64,000 nucleotides of DNA from Pseudomonas sp. Leaf48 (GTDB lineage Bacteria > Pseudomonadota > Gammaproteobacteria > Pseudomonadales > Pseudomonadaceae). Shown here piece by piece: positions 50,790-60,215 of the stretch; the first letter of the stretch is position 1; every line of letters begins with the position of its first letter. The position numbers and the translations under genes are program-made. A model generated the notes under the pieces. It did not search any database, had not been told where the DNA came from, and saw only the letters and a list, made by a program, of their open reading frames with translations. Location of the stretch: positions 1 to 64,000 of the forward strand of contig NZ_LMLH01000007.1 of NCBI RefSeq assembly GCF_001421885.1, in the 5' to 3' direction.

Positions 50790-53081
50790 ATGAAGAAGCT
50801 GTGTTTGCTGGGCCTGCTTGTCAGCCTGGCCAGTCATAACGTATTGGCCGCTACGACGCCCGCACCCCTGGAAAACAAGGACGCCTTCGTCAGCAACCTG
50901 ATGAAGCAAATGACCCTCGATGAAAAAATCGGCCAGTTGCGCCTGATCAGCATCGGCCCGGAAATGCCCCGGGAGATGATCCGCAAGGAAATCGCGGCGG
51001 GCAACATCGGCGGCACATTCAACTCGATCACCCGCCCGGAAAACCGTCCGATGCAGGACGCGGCCATGCGCAGCCGCCTGAAGATCCCGATGTTCTTCGC
51101 CTACGACGTGATCCACGGCCACCGCACCATTTTCCCGATCCCGCTGGCCCTGGCGTCGAGCTGGGACATGGACGCCATTGGCCTGTCCGGGCGCATCGCC
51201 GCCAAAGAAGCCGCGGCCGACAGCCTCGACATCACCTTCGCGCCCATGGTCGACATCTCCCGTGACCCACGTTGGGGCCGCACCTCCGAAGGCTTCGGTG
51301 AAGACACCTACCTGGTGTCGCGCATTGCCGGCGTAATGGTCAAGGCTTTCCAGGGCAGCGGCGCAAACGCAGCCGACAGCATCATGGCCAGCGTCAAGCA
51401 CTTTGCCTTGTACGGCGCGGTCGAGGGCGGGCGCGACTACAACGTGGTCGACATGAGCCCGGTCAAGATGTACCAGGACTACCTGCCGCCGTACCGCGCC
51501 GCCATCGACGCCGGTGCCGGCGGTGTGATGGTCGCGTTGAACTCGGTCAATGGCGTGCCTGCCACGGCCAACACCTGGCTGATGAACGACCTGTTGCGCA
51601 AGGATTGGGGCTTCAAGGGCCTGGCCGTCAGCGACCACGGCGCGATTTTCGAACTGATCAAGCATGGCGTCGCCGCCGATGGTCGTGAAGCGGCGAAGCT
51701 GGCGATCAAGGCCGGCATCCACATGAGCATGAACGACACCCTGTACGGCAAGGAATTGCCGGGGTTGCTCAAGGCTGGCGAGATCCAGCAGAGCGACATC
51801 GATAACGCCGTGCGTGCGGTATTGGACGCCAAGTACGACATGGGCCTGTTCAAGGACCCGTACCTGCGCATCGGCAAGGCCGAGGATGATCCGGTCGACA
51901 CTTACGCCGACAGCCGCCTGCATCGCGCCGAGGCCCGGGATGTTGCACGCCGCAGCCTGGTATTGCTGAAAAACCAGAACGAAACCCTGCCACTGAAGAA
52001 AAACGCGAAAATCGCCCTGGTCGGCCCGCTGGCCAAGGCACCGATCGACATGATGGGCAGTTGGGCCGCCGCCGGTCGTCCTGCGCAATCGGTGACCCTG
52101 TTCGACGGCATGACCAACGCCTTGGGCGACAAATCGACACTGATCTACGCCCGTGGCGCCAACATCACCAGCGACCCGAAAATCCTCGGTTACCTGAACT
52201 TCCTCAACTTCGACGCCCCGGAAGTAGTGGATGACCCGCGTCCGGCGAACGTGCTGATCGACGAAGCGGTGAAAGCCGCCAAGGATGCCGATGTGGTGGT
52301 GGCTGCTGTCGGCGAATCCCGTGGCATGTCCCACGAGTCGTCGAGCCGCACCGACCTGAACATCCCGCAAAACCAGCGCGAGCTGATCCGCGCCCTGAAG
52401 GCCACCGGCAAACCGCTGGTACTGGTGCTGATGAACGGCCGTCCGCTGTCGATCCTCGAAGAGAAGGAACAGGCTGACGCGATCCTGGAAACCTGGTTCA
52501 GCGGCACCGAAGGCGGCAACGCCATCGCCGATGTCCTGTTCGGCGACTACAACCCGTCAGGCAAGCTGCCGATCACCTTCCCGCGTTCGGTGGGGCAGAT
52601 TCCGACCTACTACAACCACCTGAGCATTGGCCGGCCGTTCACGCCGGGCAAACCGGGCAACTACACCTCGCAGTATTTCGATGACACCACCGGCCCGCTG
52701 TTTCCGTTCGGTTACGGCCTGAGCTACACCGACTTCAGCCTGAGCGGCATGGCCCTGTCGTCGACCACCCTGAACAAGACCGGCAAGCTCGACGCCAGCG
52801 TCACGGTGAAAAACACCGGCAAGCGTGACGGCGAGACCGTGGTGCAACTGTACATCCAGGACGTGACCGGTTCGATGATCCGTCCGATCAAGGAACTGAA
52901 GAACTTCCAGAAAGTGATGATCAAGGCCGGCGAACAGAAAGTCGTGCACTTCACCATCACCGAAGATGACCTGAAGTTCTACAACACCCAGCTCAAGTAC
53001 GGCGCGGAGCCGGGCAAGTTCAACGTGCAGATCGGCCTGGATTCCCAGGACGTGACGCAGCAGAGCTTTGAGCTGCTGTAA
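50790..53081 (+). CDS. bglX: Periplasmic beta-glucosidase BglX (GH3)
   Basis: A 763-residue GH3 enzyme. Start at 50790 with signal peptide (MKKLCLLGLLVSLASHNVLAA); longer open frame upstream lacks one. GH3 N-terminal domain: FAYDVIHGHRTIFPIPLALASSWD, KHFALYGAVEGGRDY and GLAVSDHGAIFELI, whose Asp is the nucleophile. Then the C-terminal sandwich (GESRGMSHESSSRTDLNIP, LFPFGYGLSYTDF) and fibronectin-III-like end. It hydrolyses terminal beta-glucosides in the periplasm. Length is right for E. coli BglX (about 765). Confidence 0.93.
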   Translation: MKKLCLLGLLVSLASHNVLAATTPAPLENKDAFVSNLMKQMTLDEKIGQLRLISIGPEMPREMIRKEIAAGNIGGTFNSITRPENRPMQDAAMRSRLKIPMFFAYDVIHGHRTIFPIPLALASSWDMDAIGLSGRIAAKEAAADSLDITFAPMVDISRDPRWGRTSEGFGEDTYLVSRIAGVMVKAFQGSGANAADSIMASVKHFALYGAVEGGRDYNVVDMSPVKMYQDYLPPYRAAIDAGAGGVMVALNSVNGVPATANTWLMNDLLRKDWGFKGLAVSDHGAIFELIKHGVAADGREAAKLAIKAGIHMSMNDTLYGKELPGLLKAGEIQQSDIDNAVRAVLDAKYDMGLFKDPYLRIGKAEDDPVDTYADSRLHRAEARDVARRSLVLLKNQNETLPLKKNAKIALVGPLAKAPIDMMGSWAAAGRPAQSVTLFDGMTNALGDKSTLIYARGANITSDPKILGYLNFLNFDAPEVVDDPRPANVLIDEAVKAAKDADVVVAAVGESRGMSHESSSRTDLNIPQNQRELIRALKATGKPLVLVLMNGRPLSILEEKEQADAILETWFSGTEGGNAIADVLFGDYNPSGKLPITFPRSVGQIPTYYNHLSIGRPFTPGKPGNYTSQYFDDTTGPLFPFGYGLSYTDFSLSGMALSSTTLNKTGKLDASVTVKNTGKRDGETVVQLYIQDVTGSMIRPIKELKNFQKVMIKAGEQKVVHFTITEDDLKFYNTQLKYGAEPGKFNVQIGLDSQDVTQQSFELL

Positions 53082-53103
53082 TCAATCAAACGCCGCTAAA
53101 ACC

Positions 53104-53193
53104 TGTGGGAGCGGGCTTGCTCGCGAAGACGGCCTGACAGTCAACTAAGATGTTGAATGTCAGGCCGTCTTCGCGAGCAAGCCCGCTCCCACA
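53104..53193. repeat. REP pair between bglX and the phospholipase D gene
   Basis: Perfect 36-base inverted arms (53104-53139, 53158-53193) around an 18-base loop containing AACTAAGATGTT. Longest perfect arms of this REP family in the window; it ends two convergent genes and is a likely bidirectional terminator. Confidence 0.9.
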
Positions 53194-53212
53194 TTGGTTT
53201 TCGGGGTACCCG

Positions 53213-54370
53213 CTAGCCGCGCCGATCCAGCAGATTGACCACCAGCCGATCCACCCACCCCCACATCCGCTGCTTGACCCGCCGCCACAATGGCCGGCGT
53301 TGCCATGCCTCCAGGCTGACTTGCTGACTCAAGGCAAAGTCCCGTTCGAAGCTTGCCGCCACCGCCCGGGTCAACCCGGGGTCCAGTGCCTCAAGATTGG
53401 CCTCCAGGTTGAAACGCAGATTCCAGTGATCGAAATTGCACGAACCAATGCTGACCCAGTCATCGATCAGGACCATTTTCAAATGCAGGAAACACGGCTG
53501 GTATTCGAAGATCTGCACGCCGGCTTTAAGCAGTCGTGGGTAATAACGATGCCCGGCGTAGCGCACTGACGGATGATCGGTGCGCGGCCCGGTCAGCAGC
53601 AGGCGCACGTCGACGCCACGGGAAGCGGCCCGGCGCAATGAGCGCCGAACCTTCCAGGTCGGCAGGAAATACGGTGTGGCCAGCCAGATCCGTTGCTGGC
53701 CGCTGTTCAGCGCGCGAATCAAAGATTGCAGAATGTCCCGGTGCTGGCGGGCATCGGCATAGGTCACCCGGCCCATGCCCTCACCCGCCGACGGCACTCG
53801 CGGCAGACGCGGCAAGCCGAAATGCGACGCCGGTTTCCACGCGCGGCGATGGCGGTTGGCGATCCACTGCCGGTCGAACAACAACTGCCAGTCGAGGACC
53901 AGCGGGCCGGTGATCTCCACCATCACCTCATGCCATTCGCTGACCTCTTCACCGGGCGTCCAGAACTCATCGGTGACACCGGTGCCGCCGACCACGGCCA
54001 GGCGCTGATCCACCAGCAACAGCTTGCGGTGATCGCGATAGAAATTGCCCAGCCAACGCCGCCAGTTCAGACGATTATAGAAACGCAGCTCCACCCCGGC
54101 GGCCGTCAGGCGCTGGCGCAGGGCCAGGGTGAAGGCCAGGCTGCCGTAATCATCGAACAGGCAGCGCACCCGCACCCCACGCTCGGCGGCCTGCACCAGC
54201 GCTTGCACCATGGCTTCGGCGCAGGCACCGGCCTCCACCAGATACAATTCCAGCTCGACCTGCTCCTGGGCCCGGGCAATCTCCACCAGCATGCGCGGAA
54301 AGAACTGCGGGCCATCGATCAGCAGTTCGAAATGGTTGCCTGCACGCCATGGAAAGATTGCTCCGGCCAT
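53213..54370 (-). CDS. clsB: Phospholipase D family cardiolipin synthase (ClsB-like)
   Basis: A 385-residue protein with two HKD motifs: first FYRDHRKLLLVDQ (H-R-K), second FLHLKMVLIDDW (H-L-K), followed by GSCNFDHWNLRFNLEAN. The layout and the start MAGAIFPWRAGNHFELLIDGPQFFPRMLVEIARA match ClsB rather than ClsA, since N-terminal membrane helices are missing. It would condense phosphatidylglycerol (ClsB can use PE) to cardiolipin at the inner membrane. Its start lies just after the YceI-like gene. Confidence 0.87.
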   Translation of the reverse strand: MAGAIFPWRAGNHFELLIDGPQFFPRMLVEIARAQEQVELELYLVEAGACAEAMVQALVQAAERGVRVRCLFDDYGSLAFTLALRQRLTAAGVELRFYNRLNWRRWLGNFYRDHRKLLLVDQRLAVVGGTGVTDEFWTPGEEVSEWHEVMVEITGPLVLDWQLLFDRQWIANRHRRAWKPASHFGLPRLPRVPSAGEGMGRVTYADARQHRDILQSLIRALNSGQQRIWLATPYFLPTWKVRRSLRRAASRGVDVRLLLTGPRTDHPSVRYAGHRYYPRLLKAGVQIFEYQPCFLHLKMVLIDDWVSIGSCNFDHWNLRFNLEANLEALDPGLTRAVAASFERDFALSQQVSLEAWQRRPLWRRVKQRMWGWVDRLVVNLLDRRG

Positions 54371-54371
54371 G

Positions 54372-54962
54372 TCAGCGCGCCGTGAAAATCAGTACCGCAC
54401 CCACCGGTACCGACAGACTGATGGCCGACAAACCGGCGACCTTGCGCAACGTTTCCAGGCCTGGCGCCAGATCGAAGTCTTCGGCGTTGATCACCAGAGG
54501 TTCGAGCGTCACCACCTGAAAACGTCGGTCATCGAGGCGGGTCGCCAACAGTTCGGCGCGATACTCATGTTGCTTGCCGTGCAGGTTGACGGTCAGCGGC
54601 AGGCGCAATTCCAGCTGCGCGCCGGGGGCGAGGTCGTTGATCGGGCGCAGGTCGATCTGCGTGGTCACCAGCGCCTCGGGGAAAGTCTGGATCTCGAACA
54701 GCTCCTTGCGCATACGCTCATCGCGCAACGGAATGCCGCTGTTGATCGACTCCAGTTCGACCTCTACCTCGGCCTTGCCGTCGGGATCGACTTTGCCGTG
54801 CAACACCAGAAAGCGCTGCACTTCTGAGATATTGGCGTTTTTGGTACTGACGAACGACAGTCGTGAGGATTCGCCGTCCAGGTACCAGTTGGCCTGCGCC
54901 GACAAAGACGCGCCGGTCAATAGCAGGACGGAGAGGGTTTTGATGATGGACCGCTTGAACAT
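54372..54962 (-). CDS. YceI-family periplasmic protein
   Basis: A 196-residue exported protein (MFKRSIIKTLSVLLLTGASLSAQA signal) with the YceI lipocalin-like barrel: NWYLDGESSRLSFVSTKNANISEVQRF, VELESINSGIPLRDERMRKELFE, FPEALVTTQIDL. YceI proteins bind isoprenoid-type lipids. The stop is one base before the ClsB start, so the two are co-transcribed. Confidence 0.9.
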   Translation of the reverse strand: MFKRSIIKTLSVLLLTGASLSAQANWYLDGESSRLSFVSTKNANISEVQRFLVLHGKVDPDGKAEVEVELESINSGIPLRDERMRKELFEIQTFPEALVTTQIDLRPINDLAPGAQLELRLPLTVNLHGKQHEYRAELLATRLDDRRFQVVTLEPLVINAEDFDLAPGLETLRKVAGLSAISLSVPVGAVLIFTAR

Positions 54963-55027
54963 AAAGACTCATTGGGACAGATAAACCTGTGCTGAACCTT
55001 AACTGCCCACAGCGCTATTGCAAACCG

Positions 55028-55125
55028 AAGATCAAAAGTTCGCAGACTTCGACAGCTCCTACAGGGATCAGTGCCGCTGCACACGTTCCAGCATGAACTG
55101 CCGCAGGCTGCGATTTTTTGATCTT
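55028..55125. repeat. REP pair of a third family
   Basis: Inverted arms AAGATCAAAAGTTCGCAG and its complement CTGCGATTTTTTGATCTT flank an 60-base spacer containing CTCCTACAG. This is the GATCAAAAG-type Pseudomonas repeat, distinct from the GGGAGCGGGC family. It lies between the YceI-like gene and the small membrane gene. Confidence 0.8.
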
Positions 55126-55130
55126 GCTTT

Positions 55131-55460
55131 TCAAGGCAACAATCGGCACCCCTGTCGCTCACCCATCCACTGTGCGCTATTGCTGCGGCCCATGCCGCTG
55201 ACGGTGATGCGCTTGCCGGCAGGGTCATCGATAAAACCACTGGTGGGCAGCCACTGCTTTACATAGCTGTGGCAGTAGTCGGCGTCGTTACCCATTACAT
55301 ATCGGCACGAGCAGTATTCCTTGGCTGTGTAAGCGCTGATGATGTCGGGGAATGCCCACAGAGCCACCCGTTCGTGCCAGATCCAGCCGAGCAAGGCGAT
55401 CAGCAAGATCAGTAAAAACGTGCTGAACGGATGGCGACGAACAAAAACCTGCCGGCTCAT
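55131..55460 (-). CDS. Small membrane-anchored protein, unknown
   Basis: A 109-residue protein with one N-terminal membrane helix (about 11-30, FSTFLLILLIALLGWIWHERV) and a periplasmic-looking part with four Cys (CSCRYVMGNDADYC ... GCRLLP). Its ATG overlaps the stop of the serine hydrolase (ATGA), so it should be made together with it. No family recognised; the Cys spacing suggests disulfides. Confidence 0.65.
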   Translation of the reverse strand: MSRQVFVRRHPFSTFLLILLIALLGWIWHERVALWAFPDIISAYTAKEYCSCRYVMGNDADYCHSYVKQWLPTSGFIDDPAGKRITVSGMGRSNSAQWMGERQGCRLLP

Positions 55461-56551
55461 GGCTGCACCTTCCCGGCAAAGGCCTTGAGCGCGAGCTTGA
55501 GCAATTCGTTGTGCCGGTAGCTGCCGTCGCGATCATCGCCGTAGCGCACGATCACCAGCTTCTCGCCGGGTATCACGTACATGGCCTGCCCCCAATGACC
55601 CAGCGCGGCAAACGTATCCGCAGGGGCGTCTGGCCAGGGTTGTGACGCGCCACCCACGGCGCGGTTGAGCCACCAGTGACCGCCTGGCACTGCCTCATCC
55701 TGCCCTGGCTGAAACCGGGCGAAAGGCTCACGGTTGAACGCAACCCAGTCCCTGGGCAGCAATTGGCGATCGCCCCAGCGTCCGTCACGGGCCATCAACA
55801 AACCGATTCGCGCCAGATCCCGGGCGGTGAGGTAGGCATAGGACGATGCGACGAACGTGCCCGTGGCATCGGTTTCCCAGACTGCATGACGAATCCCCAG
55901 GGGTTCGAACAAGGCCGTCCATGGATAATCCGCATAGCGACTCGGGCCAACCATGTTTTTCAACGCCGCTGCCAACAGATTGCTGTCACCGCTGGAGTAA
56001 CGAAACGCATGGCCCGGCGCCGAATATTGTCCATGGTCAGCGGTGAACGCGGCCATGTCCCCACGGCCACGGGTGTAGAGCATGGCGACCACCGAAGATT
56101 TCAACGGTGCGTATTCATAGTCTTCCTGCCAGTCCAGTCCCGAGGCCCAGTGCAGCAAGTCGGCGATGCTCATGTCCGGGTGTTTTTTCAGTGGCGGGTA
56201 GAATCTGGCCGCCGGGTCCTGAAGCTTGAACAGCCCTTCGCCATAAGCCACACCCAGGAGCGTAGCCATCAGGCTTTTGCTGATCGACCAGGTCAGGTGC
56301 GGGGTGTCGGCGTTGGTCGGGCCAGCGTAGCGTTGGTAGATCAACTGGCCATCGCGAACCACCAGCAAGGCGTCGGTACGGATGCCTTCGCGGGTGGCCT
56401 CGCTGCGGGGTGGGAAGGCATAGGTTTCCAGAGCTTGCAGCGCCGGCCCGGTGATGGTCGGGCCGGTCGGCCATTGCTCGGTGGGCCAGTTTTCGGCACT
56501 TGCCGGAAGACTGAGCAGCAACATGCAAATCAGGGACAAGCCGTTAGGCAT
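55457..56551 (-). CDS. Serine hydrolase of the beta-lactamase/AmpC-like family
   Basis: A 364-residue exported protein (MPNGLSLICMLLLSLPASA signal). Motif SISKSLMATLLG gives the Ser-x-x-Lys active site, YSSGDSN the Tyr-x-Ser/Asn motif, and GHWGQAMYV the third element. EstB / 6-aminohexanoate-dimer-hydrolase relatives share this architecture. It is likely a periplasmic esterase or amidase rather than a resistance enzyme. Confidence 0.87.
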   Translation of the reverse strand: MPNGLSLICMLLLSLPASAENWPTEQWPTGPTITGPALQALETYAFPPRSEATREGIRTDALLVVRDGQLIYQRYAGPTNADTPHLTWSISKSLMATLLGVAYGEGLFKLQDPAARFYPPLKKHPDMSIADLLHWASGLDWQEDYEYAPLKSSVVAMLYTRGRGDMAAFTADHGQYSAPGHAFRYSSGDSNLLAAALKNMVGPSRYADYPWTALFEPLGIRHAVWETDATGTFVASSYAYLTARDLARIGLLMARDGRWGDRQLLPRDWVAFNREPFARFQPGQDEAVPGGHWWLNRAVGGASQPWPDAPADTFAALGHWGQAMYVIPGEKLVIVRYGDDRDGSYRHNELLKLALKAFAGKVQP

Positions 56552-56634
56552 GGAGGGGGCTCTTTGGCAATGACCTGCTGAGCCTAGTCGAGGTTGATGA
56601 CAGTTCCGGGATTTGTATTACCTGACAGATAGCT

Positions 56635-56721
56635 ATCGCGAGCAGGCTCGCCCACAGGGTTCTTGGGTGGACAGGATATTGTGTACGACTCAAAACCTGT
56701 GGGAGCGAGCTTGCTCGCGAT
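56635..56721. repeat. REP pair between hydrolase and dehydrogenase genes
   Basis: Inverted arms built on ATCGCGAGCAGGCTCGCCCACAGG and its imperfect complement (CCTGTGGGAGCGAGCTTGCTCGCGAT). One arm lacks bases (GCTCGCCCAC), so the palindrome is partly decayed. Confidence 0.8.
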
Positions 56722-56729
56722 GGGGCCAG

Positions 56730-57617
56730 TCAATCCACAGCTGATCCAGCAAGAGCCTTGGCCAACCGCTTGCTCCGCGCCCCTGCCGCCAGATCCATCA
56801 CCGCCTGATCACGCTGCCACATCGCCGCCCATTGCGGCGGTCCATCGGCCAATGCCTCGTTCACTTCAGCCTTGAGTGCGTCGAATTGCGCAAACAACCC
56901 GCCCAGCAATACATGCCCGACCACATTGTTCGGGGCCTGGCGGCTGGCTTCCGCACACCCGCCCAGCAACGCCAGCAAACGCAACTGCAGGTTTTGCGGC
57001 CAGTCGCACTCCTGTCCGACGCCGAACAGCCATGCGCTCATCGCGCTCAACACATAGACGTCTTCCAGGGTGCGGAACGGTTTGACGTAGGCATCCCAGC
57101 CATCCCCCGCGAGCAATTCACACAGTGCGTTATCCAGAAACAGGCGGCCATGGCTGATGTCGGGCATCAACGGGATCGCCGGGAGTTTTTCCACTCGCGC
57201 GCCCGGCTCATCGGGATAGATCAGCGCCAGACTCAGGCGCGGCTCCTGGCCGGGCTCTTCACTGCGAGCGGCGATCAACAGCCAGTCGGCGGCATCGCCA
57301 GCGGTGACGAAATCCTTGCGCCCGCTCAGGCGCAAGCCCGTCAGCCGGGTTTGCATGTCTGCCGGACGCAGGCTGCGCTGCTCGGTCGCACATAACGCGC
57401 CCAGGCTCGCCGGCGCGCTCGGCCAGAGCATGCGCAGCGCAGCTTGATAGCCCACCAGAAACGCCAGCCCCGGCGTCGCCATCAGCCGTCCGCCAGCCAC
57501 CGCCAACTCGAACGGCGTGACCGTACCCAATTGTTGTAGCAACGTCGCGAAACCTTCGGCCAGGTCGGGGTTGGCGGGCAAGCGTTCACGGCGTTTGAGC
57601 AGGGTTTGCCAGGGCAT
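56730..57617 (-). CDS. Acyl-CoA-dehydrogenase-like protein, short form
   Basis: A 295-residue protein; the start at 57617 (MPWQTLLKRRERLPANPDL) is chosen from AAGGAGTCCCTT just upstream. It resembles the acyl-CoA dehydrogenase fold (TRLTGLRLSGRKDFVTAGDAADWLLIAARS is the middle-domain pattern), but is about 80 residues shorter than usual, with no clear catalytic Glu. Gene is divergent from olsB. It could be an acyl-CoA binding relative involved in lipid metabolism, but function is uncertain. Confidence 0.65.
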   Translation of the reverse strand: MPWQTLLKRRERLPANPDLAEGFATLLQQLGTVTPFELAVAGGRLMATPGLAFLVGYQAALRMLWPSAPASLGALCATEQRSLRPADMQTRLTGLRLSGRKDFVTAGDAADWLLIAARSEEPGQEPRLSLALIYPDEPGARVEKLPAIPLMPDISHGRLFLDNALCELLAGDGWDAYVKPFRTLEDVYVLSAMSAWLFGVGQECDWPQNLQLRLLALLGGCAEASRQAPNNVVGHVLLGGLFAQFDALKAEVNEALADGPPQWAAMWQRDQAVMDLAAGARSKRLAKALAGSAVD

Positions 57618-57772
57618 AAGGGACTCCTTGTGAGCTGTCATATAAGCATCACCAAAGCTTAATGGCGATGACACCGGGGCTACATAGCCTGACCTTGCAC
57701 AACACGGCTAGACAATGAAAGTCGATTCGCTGTAGCCCAAAGACGGGTGAGCAGCCTGCACGGAGATTCGTC

Positions 57773-58528
57773 ATGACTCAAATCGCCCGTATCAGCGACA
57801 CTGGCAACCAACGCCGCCTGCAAGCCGAACGCTTGGTCGGGCCCGAGGCATTGCAGCAAGCCCAGGCCTTGCGCTTCAACGTGTTCAGCGGCGAATTCAA
57901 CGCCAGGCTCAAGGGTGCTGAACTGGGTCTGGACATGGATGACTATGACGCTCACTGCGCACACATCGGTGTACGCGACTTGAACACCGGACACCTGGTG
58001 GCGACCACCCGCTTGCTCGATCATAGCGCCGCGAGCAGCCTGGGCAAGTTCTATAGCGAAGAAGAATTCAGCCTGCACGGTTTGGTGCACCTGCAAGGCC
58101 CGATCCTGGAGATCGGCCGCACCTGCGTCGACCCGGCCTACCGCAATGGCGGCACCATCGCCGTGCTCTGGGGTGAACTGGCCGAAGTGCTGAATGAGGG
58201 CGGCTACAGCTATCTGATGGGTTGCGCGAGCATCCCGATGCAGGATGGCGGCGTGCAGGCCCACGCGATCATGCAGCGCCTGCGCGAACGCTACCTGTGC
58301 ACCGAGCACCTGCGGGCCGAGCCGAAAAATCCACTGCCGACCCTCGATATCCCTTCCAACGTAATCGCCGAGATGCCGCCGCTGCTCAAGGCTTACATGC
58401 GCCTGGGCGCAAAAATCTGCGGCGAACCCTGCTGGGACGAAGACTTCCAGGTCGCCGACGTGTTCATCCTGCTCAAGCGTGACGAACTCTGCCCGCGTTA
58501 TGCCAAGCACTTCAAGGCGGCTGTGTAA
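57773..58528 (+). CDS. olsB: L-ornithine N-alpha-acyltransferase OlsB
   Basis: A 251-residue GNAT-type acyltransferase (Acetyltransf_5, hemolysin-like). [25 protein letters not shown] at the N terminus and [24 protein letters not shown] are family signatures. It adds a 3-hydroxyacyl group from ACP to ornithine, forming lyso-ornithine lipid. Its stop overlaps the olsA ATG by one base (TAATG), so the two enzymes are coupled. Ornithine lipids replace phospholipids at low phosphate in pseudomonads. Confidence 0.93.
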   Translation: MTQIARISDTGNQRRLQAERLVGPEALQQAQALRFNVFSGEFNARLKGAELGLDMDDYDAHCAHIGVRDLNTGHLVATTRLLDHSAASSLGKFYSEEEFSLHGLVHLQGPILEIGRTCVDPAYRNGGTIAVLWGELAEVLNEGGYSYLMGCASIPMQDGGVQAHAIMQRLRERYLCTEHLRAEPKNPLPTLDIPSNVIAEMPPLLKAYMRLGAKICGEPCWDEDFQVADVFILLKRDELCPRYAKHFKAAV

Positions 58529-59319
58529 TGAGCCGGTTACGGGTGTACGCGCGGATCGCGCGAGTGCTGCTGGTGGTCGGACTGGGCCTGAGCATGGCCT
58601 GCGTGTTCGGCTTGTTCGAGCGCCTGGGAATGGCTCATGCGATGGAGCGTCGTCAGCGCTGGTCGCGTTTTTTCATGGCGCGCCTGAGCAATGCCCTGCC
58701 CTTTGACGTAACTGTTCAGGGTGAACTGCCAACGACACCCATGCTCTGGGTCAGCAACCACGTCTCCTGGACCGACATCCCGCTGCTGGGCATGCTCACG
58801 CCGCTGTCGTTCCTGTCCAAGGCCGAAGTGCGCACCTGGCCGGTGGCCGGCTGGCTGGCGGCCAAGGCTGGCAGCCTGTTTATCCGGCGCGGGTCGGGCG
58901 ACAGCCAGTTGATCCGCAAGCAGATGACCCGCCATCTGGAACAGGCTCACCCGCTGCTGATGTTCCCGGAAGGCACCACCACCGATGGCCGGTCATTGCG
59001 TACCTTTCACGGTCGCCTGCTGTCTGCCGCCATCGACTCCGAGGTGGCACTGCAGCCGGTGGCGATTCGTTATGTGCGTGACGGTGAGCCCGATACGCTG
59101 GCACCGTTCATTGGCGATGATGATCTGCTCTCGCACCTGATGCGTCTGTTTGCCAATGAGCGCGGCGACGTGGAGATTCATCTGCTCAAGCCGATCGATT
59201 GCCAGGGCCGGGAACGGGCGGCGCTGGCGTTCGAGGCGCAGCAGGCGGTGCAGAAGGTGTTGTTCGGTGAAATTGTCGAACCGCAACGAGCACCGATGCG
59301 CCCCGCCATCGCCGCATAA
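58528..59319 (+). CDS. olsA: Lyso-ornithine-lipid O-acyltransferase OlsA
   Basis: A 263-residue PlsC-family acyltransferase with an N-terminal membrane helix (about 12-30). Motif I is NHVSWTDIPLL (His-x4-Asp), motif III FPEGTTTDGRSLRTFHG. It acylates lyso-ornithine lipid to ornithine lipid at the membrane. The order olsB-olsA with a one-base overlap equals the known Pseudomonas arrangement. Confidence 0.93.
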   Translation: MSRLRVYARIARVLLVVGLGLSMACVFGLFERLGMAHAMERRQRWSRFFMARLSNALPFDVTVQGELPTTPMLWVSNHVSWTDIPLLGMLTPLSFLSKAEVRTWPVAGWLAAKAGSLFIRRGSGDSQLIRKQMTRHLEQAHPLLMFPEGTTTDGRSLRTFHGRLLSAAIDSEVALQPVAIRYVRDGEPDTLAPFIGDDDLLSHLMRLFANERGDVEIHLLKPIDCQGRERAALAFEAQQAVQKVLFGEIVEPQRAPMRPAIAA

Positions 59320-59331
59320 ACACATAACCCT

Positions 59332-59459
59332 TGTAGGAGCGAGCATGCTCCGGGCGGCGTTCCGACGATGGAGTCAAGCACACCGCGGGGAATCAGACTC
59401 CCCGCGTTATCGTTAACGACCATCGTCGGAACGCCGCCCGGAGCATGCTCGCTCCTACA
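59332..59459. repeat. Long REP pair after olsA
   Basis: 40-base inverted arms (59332-59371 and 59420-59459) built on TGTAGGAGCGAGCATGCTCC and GGCGGCGTTCCGACGATGG, separated by a 48-base loop that itself folds (CCGCGGGGAATC/GACTCCCCGCG). It sits between convergent olsA and acpH and probably terminates both. Confidence 0.9.
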
Positions 59460-59466
59460 GGGGCGG

Positions 59467-60045
59467 TTATGCTGTTGGATAGTTCTGCGCAAAATCCTGA
59501 AGCTGCGGGTAGAACAAGCTGAAATCCTCGCTCAACGGTTCATACAACACGCGCAATTCCTGCATCGCACCCGCCAGCTCTTCCGGCCGGGTCAATCGCC
59601 GCGAAATCCCGCGCAGCACCTGCTCCAACACCTCGAATTGCTGATACGACCCCAACCAATCGTTGGCCACCATATGCGGCGCGATCTTCGCCAGACGCTC
59701 CGGCAACTGCCGTTCGCTGGACAGCGCCCGGTAAACGTCCGCGGTGAACAGCGGCAATGGCCGGTCGGCATACAGCGCCCAGTCCCGGGCCAGGCAATGG
59801 TCGAAAAACACGTCGAGCACAATCCCGGCGTAACGTCGGCGTGTGAGGGAAAACCGCGACAGCGCGACGTCCACCAAGGGATGGCGATCGGTAAAAACGT
59901 CGATGCTGCGATGCAACTGGATAGCCGCTTCGATCTCCGGATCGAATTGCCCCTGCAGCCGCCCCTTGACGAAATCACCATACAGGCTGCCAAGCAACTG
60001 CCCGGGACGCTGGCCACCAAGGTGAAGATGTGCGAGATAGTTCAT
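59467..60045 (-). CDS. acpH: ACP phosphodiesterase (AcpH, DUF479)
   Basis: A 192-residue protein. MNYLAHLHLGGQRPGQLLGSLYGDFVKGRL is the AcpH signature start with conserved HxxxxD-type residues, followed by HRSIDVFTDRHPLV and RYAGIVLDVFFDHCLARDW. It removes 4'-phosphopantetheine from acyl carrier protein. It faces the ArsR gene. Confidence 0.9.
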   Translation of the reverse strand: MNYLAHLHLGGQRPGQLLGSLYGDFVKGRLQGQFDPEIEAAIQLHRSIDVFTDRHPLVDVALSRFSLTRRRYAGIVLDVFFDHCLARDWALYADRPLPLFTADVYRALSSERQLPERLAKIAPHMVANDWLGSYQQFEVLEQVLRGISRRLTRPEELAGAMQELRVLYEPLSEDFSLFYPQLQDFAQNYPTA

Positions 60046-60087
60046 GGGCGCAGCTTAGCACTGCCCCCCTGCATTGTTACACTCAAC

Positions 60088-60192
60088 ATATCGTTATAAC
60101 TCGATATAGCGAATTATGAGCTGGTCAGAGCCAAATCATATTTGTATATCGCGAAATATCGATTTAAAGTTCGCTTCATCGCGATATAGCGT
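60088..60192. promoter_or_regulatory. Candidate ArsR operator cluster
   Basis: Repeated ATATCG elements: ATATCG-N8-CGATAT (60088-60107), a block with ATATCGCGAAATATCGAT (about 60146-60163), and ATCGCGATATAGCG (60178-60191). They lie between the divergent acpH and ArsR genes, immediately upstream of the regulator; likely its binding sites and promoter. Confidence 0.6.
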
Positions 60193-60215
60193 TTCACTCA
60201 TCACGAGCCCACACC

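Noticed and set aside
50733..52370. 545-codon minus-strand frame opposite bglX
   Set aside because: Shadow of the GH3 gene; composition typical of antisense GC-rich DNA.
55457..56551. Beta-lactamase resistance gene
   Set aside because: The SxxK and YSS motifs are present, but the sequence resembles esterase/aminohexanoate-dimer-hydrolase relatives and lacks AmpC-specific features; resistance cannot be claimed.
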